This document shows, piece by piece, positions 1 to 10,900 of a DNA stretch of 64,000 nt (position 1 is its first letter; the number at the start of each line of letters is the position of its first letter). Position numbers and translations under genes: made by a program. This DNA is from Pammene aurita. Taxonomy: Eukaryota > Arthropoda > Insecta > Lepidoptera > Tortricidae. The notes under the pieces are model-generated. The model had not been told where the DNA came from. It did no database searches and saw only the letters and a list, made by a program, of their open reading frames with translations. The stretch covers positions 24,277,993 through 24,341,992 of the forward strand of contig OX352307.1 of NCBI GenBank assembly GCA_947086415.1, in the 5' to 3' direction.

Positions 1-222
1 GTACAGTCGTCTTCATTTTTAAGTGAAGTGCTAATATTAAATATTTTTAATTATTGTAATTTAATTACATTCTGGTCACTAGGGAGGTTGTTGAATGTGA
101 AAGTGAAATAGGTACAGTTCTCTTCATTTTTAAGTGAAGTGCTAAATTTAAATATTTTTGTTATTATAATTTAATTGTATTCTGACCACTAGGGAACTTA
201 TTGAATGTGAAATACCCTTATT
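1..222. repeat. 111-bp tandem duplication
   Basis: Two head-to-tail copies begin at positions 2 and 113 with 'cttcatttttaagtgaagtg' in common and end near 'cactaggga'. A third, worn partial copy can be traced to about 330. Unit origin unknown; the array may extend left of the window. Confidence 0.8.
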
Positions 223-1338
223 TAGATGCCATTATTGTGATTTTTACGTGAAATGCTAAATTTTAAATAATTGATAATTTTTGCTAATATTAAATATTTT
301 TACTTTGTCGTCAAAATTAAACGTATTAATGCAAGTAAGAAGTGTTTCACTGCAGTTTGTATACTCCTATTATATAAAAACAGTTATGAGTATTATTAGA
401 TTTATTAGTTATAGTTATAAGTAAGTACATAGTTAGACATGAATGTGTATTTGTGTTACCAATTTATGTTGCTACACCCTATGTGGGTCCATGTACATTA
501 TATTATGTATTTTTGGTCGCAATAAAGATCTCTTATCTCTAATTATACACAGAACAGAAGTAAATCTACATAAAAAGAGAATGTAGACAATAGCATAAAA
601 AAGAAAACCATGCAGCGGAAACGCAAGAAAAAACATTAAATCTCAATACCTGCCTAGTTTTCTTTACAAAAATTAATGATATCCCACCAAAAACAAAAAT
701 GTAGAAAAGGAGAGCCAAGTTCAATACAAAAATTATGCTTGGCTGTGGGCTTCGCCGCAAAAAGAATGGAGATCTAAATGAGTGCCATGTTCTATGCAAA
801 ATCCAAATATGTATTTATAGGAACAAAATAATATTATGAACAAGTATTAAACTCTATTTCTTTGCTTTATTCACCATTATTTATCACCTCGGTATCAGTT
901 TCCAATAATTATGGCAACCCTACCTATAGAAGTCATTTAGTCAGATTGACAATGCCAATAACCACTCTATATGGCTCACGATAAGGGATAAAATCAAATG
1001 AACTATAATAGGATTGAAAAACGTTTTGGAGGTTTGGCATTACATTTCGGCACATTGTATATGTAAAATTTTAATTATTATTTTCGTTAAAAATTATAAT
1101 TTAATTAAATACTAGTTTAAATACAAAAACAACGAAATTAGTTTCCTAACATAGTCCATTGCATTGAATAAAATTATAAAAAGATTTCACAATTTTCATA
1201 TATCCCAATTGAGAACTCCAGACTCCAGAGCCTGTTGTTTTTGCTGATTTTGTACGACGCCCTCTTAAATATAAGTCACCGTAGTCATGCAATATGATTC
1301 ACAATTTCAGAGAAAAGTCAGTCTTTACCATTGGACAG
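223..1338. other. A+T-rich 3' flank of ARMC2, no gene seen
   Basis: No convincing reading frame. The ARMC2 3' UTR should lie here on the minus strand; a possible minus-strand AATAAA (plus-strand TTTATT) occurs near 867, but the poly(A) site cannot be fixed from sequence alone. Confidence 0.4.
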
Positions 1339-1463
1339 GTAACTAGGCTGACTAGGGATCACCGCAAGCGCCGTTCCAGCCTGTTTGATGCTGGTGGGTG
1401 GAACTGTTAATGTATGTGTGCGTCGCGCGCCGCCGCCGTAGCTGCATTTAGCGCACGTGCTTC
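1339..1463 (-). pseudogene. Decayed copy C of the last ARMC2 exon
   Basis: On the minus strand the fragments 'ARALNAATAAARDA' and 'TSIKQAG.ALAV.PSQ.SYL' can still be read. They match 'ARALNAAAAARDA' and 'ASTKQAAAALAAFIGQSAYL' of the functional last exon at 1662-1918. In-frame stops and frameshifts are present, so this is a dead tandem copy. Confidence 0.65.
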
Positions 1464-1600
1464 ACCTATGAACGCGGCAACCGCAGCTGCAGCCTGCTAG
1501 CGGGTGCGAGACGACAATGCGCATGAGCGGTTCCACAGCGCGCGGGCCAGTAACGCACCCGCGTGTTGTGCGCCGTTTAGCGCGAAAGCCTGGCGCCTAG
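1464..1600 (-). pseudogene. Decayed copy B of the last ARMC2 exon
   Basis: The plus-strand text 'cctatgaacgc.gcaa..gc' followed by 'cagcctgct', 'caatgcgc.tgagcg' and 'ttccacagcgcgc' is shared with 1683-1810 of the functional exon, offset about 219 bp. The reading frame is broken by stops. Confidence 0.75.
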
Positions 1601-1661
1601 CCCGTGTTGCTCGTGCTTCAATAGGTACCCAATCCACACAGACTTACTAGACTAATAGGCG

Positions 1662-1918
1662 TTATCCTAGATAGGCAGACTGACCTATGAACGCCGCAAG
1701 GGCTGCTGCAGCCTGCTTAGTACTGGCGGGCGCGAGCGGGCAATGCGCGTGAGCGTTCCACAGCGCGCGCGCCAGCAACGCTGCTGCGGGTGCGTCACGC
1801 GCCGCCGCAGCTGCGTTTAGCGCGCGTGCGGCCGCTTGGCCTGCTGCGCGAGCGTCGCAACCTGCGCCGCAGACGTTTACTAGCACGCCGGCAGCGGCGC
1901 AGCGAACGCTGGCTTCCT
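1662..1918 (-). CDS. Armc2: ARMC2 coding exon 17 (last)
   Basis: Acceptor TTTTAG then AGGAAGCC. Encodes EEASVRCAAAGVLVNVC (an armadillo helix) and a long alanine-rich stretch ending FIGQSAYLG-stop. Very G+C-rich compared with its flanks. Family members have some 40-50 more residues at this end, so either the insect protein is shorter or a last short exon was missed. Confidence 0.8.
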
Positions 1919-4900
1919 CTAAAACCAAGCAGAAAATTAATATGATGTGAATGTACCTACCTAAGTGTATTATCACGCAACACATGGCTTTAGTTGGAGA
2001 GTAAAAGTAGGGCAATAATAAGAAGATTGGAGATTGACTCTAGTGTGTTTTATTTCTGGATTAGCCTCCTATTTTTCTTAATCTTGCGTCGAAACTAAAT
2101 TTGACCTGTTTAACCTCTAGCGCACGTGAATCACAATCAAGCGAAATCTCAGTCAGCCTTGTCAGGTCACCTAGCAGTCAAAGCAGTTACCGTGATGCAG
2201 AAAGGCGGGCAGCGCGTCTAGCACGCCTTCAAGCACGATGAGTTGAGCTGCACGCTGCGAGCGCGACAGATTGCCGAGCGCGCGCACCGCCTCGCAAGCT
2301 GCGTTTGCGCCGCCGCCACCGACTAGCCAACGGCACGTTGCTGTTGGGAATTTAATAAAGTTAATACAGCATGAAATTGCTGAATTCGCTGTGACGGATG
2401 GAGGCCTGGAGTAATCCCATCCCATGGTTTTCCGGATTCCTTTGCAGCTCATTTTTTCATGGCAATTTCATGTATACATGTCATTATAAATAGGGGTATA
2501 ACTAAATCAAGTTCAAAACCTAGTGAGCCATCGAGCCGACACAACTGTAATAAAATATATAGGTATCTAAAACTCCTCTTACAACACGTTTAACAAGGGT
2601 CTCCAAGGTACAGTCTGCGGGTTGCATTCGGTTCGCGAGCCCGCCAATTGGGCCGGAAAGACAGCTAAATTCCATACCATTAAGTTCGCGAAAAGAAGTC
2701 GGAGGGCCAGCCGTCGCCCACCGGTAAAAAAAACAATTAACGCGACAAAATATAAATATGCTAAATGTGTAATACCTTTGCAGATGTCATCCAGGGGTTC
2801 TGCCAGGGGGTCGGGTGGAGCAGGCGGTTCGCGGTAGAACGTCACATTGTTGAGCGTCGCTAGCGCTGCTGTAGCTAACTCTTCACGGCGATCCATCACA
2901 CCCTCCTCCGTCTCTTTACCCTGTACCTATATTAATTGTACAAAACTTGTAACAAAACTTGGTCACAAAAGGCCACGATAACAATTAGGTCCGCTAAATT
3001 TAATCCAAAGAAATAGATAAAGTTATAGAATCAGTGTAGAAACATGTTAAACTAATGGATATAAGTGTAATTCACGTCAAAAAATGTTATCTAAGTAAAC
3101 TGTGGAGATTTATGGACTTTGTAGGCCAAAAACGTTATGCCTTTAGTTTAAATAATTTGTATCAGTGAAAGTGTAATTTTATGCCATATTACTATTCCAT
3201 ATTCCAGTGAAGAATTAAGAACAATGCTTTCATACCTACTAAAACTAATATCAGTCAGAAAAATCTAGATATTTGTTAAAATATTTAAATAACGCAACTG
3301 CCGCCCGAAACGATGCCTAGAAGTCATTGACCTTGATTTAAAAAGTTCAAAAACTGTCAACAAATAGACTGGATTGTGTTATTAATGTATTAATGTGTTT
3401 ATAGCAATTACTGTGTAAGTGGACTAAACTACTTATATAAAAAATACATAACAAGTATAAAAATATACAATAGTAATTTCGTTATCACTTATTAGTTACT
3501 ATTTCTTCGATATCTGAGTTCACCGCCATTTATGAATACTCAACTGTAGCTCTGTACTAACGCCATCTATAAAAAAGTGATTGAACTGCATACGCGAGTT
3601 ATAAACAAAGAGAAGAATTTTTTTTTAGCGCCCACTGTCGAAACTACTGAAAATTGCCTGCTCTGTTACTCCTACAAAAAAAAAAAGAGGGCGCTCTCTA
3701 CCCGTTATATGGACTACTTTGCCTAAACAAATTATACTTGGATTTAGCATTGTTTAACAACTTGTATACACTAATTAGACCCCTTATAGCAATATGGGCT
3801 ATCCTGCGAAGTGCAGTAAATGCCTGCTGGAGTGACCAGCAAGCGTTATTTCCTTATGACGATGGAAGACAAAATACAGTGGAAGTGCCGAGTATGCTGC
3901 CATATACCTATATTACCTATATCCTACAATATAGCACAGCATTCAAGCACACCTAAAGAAATTAGGTCGCCTTTAAAAAGCACTGTGACCGATAATCAAG
4001 CAGAGCCCTCTTCAAAGAATTCAGATGGGTTGGACTCGACCGCTAAGATTATTGATGTCAAAGTACTGGATACCCCAGTTGCTGACATAACTATTACACC
4101 TAATAAGCCCTTATTAACTGCGCAAACTGAAGTAACGACCTCGCCGACTTCTGAATGGACCTCACCGGCTAGTTTTATTACTACACCGAATAGGCCGACG
4201 TGTCTGCTATCAATAGATGTTTTTAGAAATACTCTTAATGAGCGGCTTGAAACTCACAGAGTAACAATTCTAAGCGAAATGACACAGAAAATGCAACCCC
4301 TACATTCTTCTCTAAGTAGAATTAGCGAATTATATTTAAACAAACCGGATGCATCAGGTCAAACAGAGACCGTTACCAAATCAAACACCAGTATCAGTGC
4401 AGTATTGGACCCGCGCTCGGCTTCTAAGACACCTGCGCCCCAGACTCCGAAAGATCTACTTGCTGACGACACTCCATCCATACTAAAAAAGAGGGGTATA
4501 TACGAAACTGACTCTGTGCTCATGGAACTTAAAGCATTTAGAGAAGAGACTAAGAATAGCTTTCGTGCTCAAGAATCGAAGGTATGTGACATGTCACTGC
4601 AATTTAAACTTATAAATTTATCTATAAGCAGCATTGATGAGAAACTGAAAGTACTGAAACACCTGACATGTGATGTAAAAAAACTATCCGTTGGATCTAC
4701 TCTGCTGCCTCAATGTATTGACACCAAAGAGCTGAAAAACAGTGTAGAACATACTCCAGAATTGTCAAAAAAGGTAACTCATAACTTAACTCAAGCACCA
4801 TCTGGCACTTCTGCCCCAATAAGGGAAAAAAACATTAGTGCATTAGATAAATGCAAAGTAAATAAAGCTGCATTACCTGTGGCTCATGACCTTGCTACTA

Positions 4901-7900
4901 CAGTAATTGTTGACATCCCAACCTTTACCTCGAGTCAACCCTGCACGAGTGAAGTTGATAAGCAAGACGTGCAAAACACCGACGGCAAGTGGCATGAGGT
5001 GGAATCTAAACGAAGTCGGCAGTTAAGAGCAAAGATGGTAAGAGGCTCTGCAGTTCCAGGTACCACCTTTCTACAAGCTGCTGAAAAGATGACATACTTA
5101 CATTTGTGCTATGTGAAGCAAGGAACTACCGAGGACCAAGTAAGATTGCATTTAAACAACATTTGTTGCAGTGAAGTTGTATGTACTGTTAAAGGTCTCA
5201 AGGCGCGCGGGAATTACGCGTCATTTAAAATAGGTGTTCCACCTAACTTTGCTGATCAAGTATTGGCATGTGAAAACTGGGCCCAGGATATTTGCATAAA
5301 ACCCTGGCGTGATAATTTTCGTCCACAAAGTGAATAAATGTAAAAACAAAACATATGTGTATACTTCAGTGTACTATCAAAATGTAAGGGGACTCCGGTC
5401 CAAAACTGATTTATTTTATAATAACTTACTTTTATCTGACAATGACATTGTTGCTCTCACGGAAACCTTTCTAACTAGCTCAGTTAATGACTCAGAATTA
5501 TTTCCTGGGAGTTACGTAGTGCTACGAAAGGACCGCGCGGGGGACACCGGGTGGGGGGGCGTGCTTCTTGCAGTTCGCAATAAATATTCCGTGCGCCTAG
5601 TGACCGACGTTGATGGTATCACAGATAGTATGGAACTTTTAATAGCTAAATTAGAGTATAAATGTAATATGTTACTATGCTGTGTAGTCTACTTGCCACC
5701 TAATTATAATGATGATCAATATCTAAACGTCCTAAATTGTTTAGAAAATGCGATTTGTAAATATTCTGAAATGGATGTGTTGTTAATAGGTGATTTTAAC
5801 CTTAGCTCGTGCAGTACCTACGTACGTCAACAATTCGAGTGCTTTCTTGAGTTTTGTGCAATACACCAATATAACAGCGTTGTAAACCATCACGGAGGGA
5901 TATTAGATTTAGTACTGAGTGGGCTGGAGCAGGAGCGAGTGCGCGTTGAGCGTGCTGACGCAGCGCTCGTGCCGCCCGACGCCTACCATCCACCGCTAGA
6001 GATCACGCTGTCGTTGCCTGCTGCGCGAGCTAATTCAGTACATACTTCCACGCGGCCCCTTATCTCTCCTTTGCTGGAATGGAACTTTCGCAAGGCTGAC
6101 TTTAGTGCACTATATGCCAGTATATCTAAAATTGATTGGACTTCTGTGTTATGGTCTGATTGTGTCGATGTTGCGACTGATAATTTTTATTTTAAATTAA
6201 GAGAATGTATATCTAAGCATGTTCCAATTAAGGAAATCCGACCACTTATTACAGGTAAATATAATTATCCGCCATGGTATACCTCCGAAATTGTACACAC
6301 CCTACAAAATAAATACTATCATTTCAAAAAATACAAAGAAACACGCTCAGACTTTAATAGAGAACTGTATAGATTTTATAGAGGACAAGCAAAATACTTG
6401 ATTGATATCGCATGTAAAAATTATAAGGCTAACATTGAGCGTGATATAATTAATGACCCTACAAAGTTTTGGAGTTACGTAAAGAGCAAACGCAAAGACA
6501 GCAAACGACAGGACGATTATTCTTACAAAGACAGAACCGTAACAGGACAGGACGCCGCTGATGCTTTTGCAGAATATTTTAGCTCGGTGTTTCACAGCGA
6601 GGTTCCTCGACTAGACGCTGAGAAGGCGGCTCGAGACAGTGCGGAGCGCAGCAGAGACGCACGCGAAGCGGCGCGGGTCGCCGTCGAAACCGTCAACTCT
6701 GCCGACTTGCGGCGCGCTGCCAAGCGACTCAAACCTCGCTCCTCGGCGGGACCTGATGGGATGCCTGCCTTTTTAGCCAAGGATTGTATATCTGTTCTAG
6801 AAGTGCCACTTCTGTATATATATAATCTTTCGCTGAGTAGTACAGTGTACCCATCCTGCTGGAAGTTGTCCAGAGTAACTCCTGTGCTGAAGAGTAGTGC
6901 AGAAAAAGCTGATGTCACAGGTTATCGACCCATTGCCATGTTGTCGGTGTTTGGTAAGTTATTTGAATCAATTGTGGATTGTTTTATTAGTCAACAGATA
7001 ACTATTAAATTAGATGATGCTCAACATGGATTTCGTCGAGGTCGGTCAACGACAACAAACCACGTCATTCTGGTTGACTATATAACTGAAGCTATGGATG
7101 CCCGAACGCAAGTAGATGCGGCATACTTTGATTTTCGCAAAGCTTTCGATCTTGTAGATAATGATATCCTACTGCGTAAGTTTGCAGACATTGGCTTTGC
7201 ACCCAGGCTCCTGCACTTCTTTGCCAATTATCTACAAGATCGAAAACAGTATGTGAAACTTTCAGGGTACGAATCGCAGCCGTATTATACGCGTTCGGGC
7301 ATAAGTCAAGGTAGCACACTAGGACCTACGCAATTTTTAATCATGATTAATGACTTGCCAGTCACCGTCAGTGCGGCGAAGTGCTTGATGTTCGCAGACG
7401 ACATAAAACTATTTCACAGTGTTAAGGACGATAATGATAGAGCACAACTACAGAGGGATATAGACGCAATTGCTGAATGGAGTGAGGAAAACCGATTACA
7501 CTTCAACGCCTCTAAATGCGTACATATTTCCTTTGCTCGAATCCGCTCTCCAATCGCCACCGAGTATAGCCTTTGCGGCACATCCCTTGTAAATACCGAC
7601 ACAGTACGTGACTTGGGACTAACTCTAGATAAACAACTAGATTTTAGAGAACACATAATGACTACATGTAAGAGCGTTTCTAAGACATTAGGATTCATAA
7701 TGAGAATAACGTCACAATTTAATACAATGCACAATGCTTGAGCGTATCCAAAAGAAATTCGGTAGACATCTGTATAAGAGACTCTACGGTTATTATCCTT
7801 TTTTGTACCCATCGCTTTTTGTGTCAGGGATGGTCGGGCTTCGCACACTCGAGTCTCGGCGAAAACTACTGCATATTATCCATTATTATCAGCTGCTAAA

Positions 7901-10900
7901 CAACAAAGTGGATAATCCGACCGTACTGGAGCGAATGGGGCTGCAGGTTCCACGAGCGAATGGGGCGGTTGAAGGCGCGTGCGGCGCGGGCGGTGCTGTG
8001 GCGGTGCGTCGCCCTCGGCGGCTATTCGCTGCCGCCGGAGCGCGTACGCAGCGCGGTGCTAACGCTCCCACCGCTAGAGCAAGAACGGTCCTAAACCATA
8101 TTCTAATAGAATGTAACGACATCGATATCTTCGCTGATCGTATTGGTGTATTTTGCAATAAAGTCTTAGCATTAATGTAGTTAATATCTGGTACAATAAT
8201 GGTAAAATTTGTATTTGTTGTGTTTGTTTCATATTTTATACTGTGTCTATTGTTCATATGTTTCTCTTACAGTTTATACCAATTTTATAAAGTATATTGT
8301 GTTAGCATATAAGTGTTTTGGTCAAGTACTGTGAACTTATGTGTTATTTTATTTAAATAAATAAATAAATAAAAAAAAATAAAAAATAAAAAATTCAGTT
8401 TAGATTCATCTCAGGAACCTGATCGAGGGTTGCACGCACCAAACTCCAAGGCAGAAAATTGGCCAGTACCTTATCTAAATATAGTATGTCAGAATTGATT
8501 TGTATTCTATAAAATTCGTACTTTTCAAACTGCTCTGTAATGAAGTAAGTGATCATACGGTGCCCGGTCTATTGTGGTAAATTCGTTCGTTCGTTCAAAA
8601 ACTCTTTATATCCAGCTGCTGAGCTTTTATCAACTTTTAACCGCACGCTCTGTCAGGCACAAGTTGACCACTCGGACCGTCTGTAGCATCGTCATCGCCT
8701 TACCATTGGTTCATGTCTCTCAGCCAGTTCGAGGCAGGCAAGCAACGCGCGCACGGCGCGCTCTGCGTGCGCCGCGCACAAGCCGCGACCGGCACGCTCT
8801 GTCAGACACAGATTCGCCACCACTCGGACTGTCTGTAGACATAATCATCATGTTCACTTCTATCTGCTTATACTTCCCACCTCTTCTTCCATGGACAGAT
8901 TATAAGTATTGTTATTAGTAATTCGCTCTTTTACATACCGCCAATATGCATGTGCACTCGTAAATTCGTAATGCATTCGCTAGATCTGAATGCACCATAA
9001 AACTTATATAATAATTACTATTTAGATTAGACACACGTGACATAATTCAAGCAACAAGAAGCGTCTTTTAGGAGTTGATTCTAAGAAATTACCTTGATGA
9101 GGACGTCTTCGTTGGATCCATCTGAACCACCCATGTCAGTACCTTAATAAGACAAATCATAATGATTGTTAAATACGTGACCGCTCATATACCCACATGA
9201 GGCAGCTTATTGATTACGTACGTAATTTATTCTGACCGGACGTGATATGTAGTCTTACCTACTAAATGCATGTCTGGATCTGAATCAGAATCTCTAATTT
9301 CGTGGTCGTTATTCCTCTTAGTGTACGACTCCAGGATCGTCAGTAAAACATCCACTCCGCCCTCTTCGTTGTAAATCTACAACAGAAAAAGTGTGTAACG
9401 GTTCGAGCTATTTTCTTGTGTGTAGTTTACTTAAGTACAGTCGCCATCAAATATATCGGTGCGGCTAAGGCATTTAAAAATATCTGAACATGCACTTTAT
9501 CGTCTTGACAATAGAGGCGTTGTTCAGATATTTATGACCACTCTGGCCGCTCCGAAATATCTGATAGCGACTGTACCTTACTCTAATGAAATGTCCAATG
9601 TAAAGTGAACCCTAAATGGCTTAACAATGAAAGTCCGTGACCGTACGACTCGACTGGTGCGATCACTATGAAGCTTTGTCATAAACTCTGGAGTGCCCTC
9701 TTCGACCGAAATATGAGGCCGAAAGAGAAATCAAAGTAGGTGATTGCATCTCGTTTTTATCTAGGAGTAATGAGGTAATTGTACAATCATGCCAACATGA
9801 CAAGTTAATATGACCCAATGGCAGTATTGTAATCGGTGTGAATGAGACACCGCCCCCTACTTTATGCTGTCTATTGGACCGTTTTGTACCTGTCCCGCTC
9901 GCTAATAATTTAAGGTCCAATTTAGTTTAGTAAAAAATGTAAAAGACCAAGAAAAGACCATCATTTATATTAGGTTTTGAGCCGACCATGAACCCATGAG
10001 CAAAAACCACGGTTCTAATAATTCAAACTCACATTAAGCCTGGCTTGATCCGAGCCGGCGGCCATATTACCGAGCACGTAGGCCAGCCGCACAGCGAGAG
10101 GAGCGCGCGCCGCGCACGCCGCCAGCGCACGCAGTAACGCTCCCGCGCTCGCTTGTGCCCCGCACAGCCAGAGGCAGCACGACTCGTTTGCTGATAATAC
10201 ACTGGAAACATGAAACGATAACGGTGTAACTGGAAGTGCGTTTGCAGTGGAAGTAGATCAGAAACCCATGTTTTTCCCGAGTCCTTCACAGTCCATTATT
10301 ATATATTTCTCTGATTGGCTCAATACCATTCCAAAAAGTGTCAGAATGTAAGGATTACTGTATTCACCTGAGACACCGCGCAACGTTAGTGAGCACAGCG
10401 CGATCTGTGTGGTGCGCGAGCGCTGCTAGCAGTTCACCGAGCGCCCCGCTCGACACGAATGCTCGCGCCGCACGTTCGCCGCTCGCCAAGTTTCGTAGCG
10501 CGCCTGTTAGCTGGTAGAGAGCGTGTGTAGACTGCTCTGACACGCCTCGGGGGTTCTCAGCTTTCTGTATAGAGCATAATCGTTGAAGGGATAGAAAAGA
10601 AAGAATTGAGATAAGGTTTAGGAGTTTGCAGTCTAAAAGCATACAATAAGCACACATGATGACGAGATAAGTGAATACGCGATAGCAGTTTACACCATCT
10701 CTCGAGTACTGCGGAACCACGGACTTATGACGGCACAAGGCTACTAAACCAAGAGAATAACGAAAAATTTAAATGAGTTATTGGATTGTTTAGTTATATT
10801 GAGATGGCACGCGGCCAAATGAAGCGTGAGTCACGTGCCCGCTGCGTACACGCAGCATTAGCCTTCTGACAGCTGATCGGTGAGCCCCCAGCCTTGCACT

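Larger units (their letters stand above)
3654..8393 (+). mobile_element. CR1/jockey-like non-LTR retrotransposon in ARMC2 intron 14
   Basis: Carries overlapping ORF1 (3820-5337) and ORF2 (from 5309) and ends in an A-rich tail of aaat units at 8,354-8,393. Inserted antisense to ARMC2 between exons 14 and 15. The 5' boundary is approximate and I found no target duplication. ORF2 is broken near 7,740, so this copy should be unable to move by itself. Confidence 0.88.

Noticed and set aside
6592..6918. 108-residue minus-strand frame within the LINE
   Set aside because: It is the shadow of ORF2 reverse-transcriptase coding sequence.
8395..8556. A 53-residue minus-strand ORF ending at the LINE tail (contains DKVLANFLPWSLVRATL), first taken as the missing ARMC2 exon
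   Set aside because: The 'VLAN' likeness to ARMC2 is chance. The exon at 8,704-8,832 fits the family sequence over its whole length and joins both neighbours in phase. The ORF itself is unrecognised.
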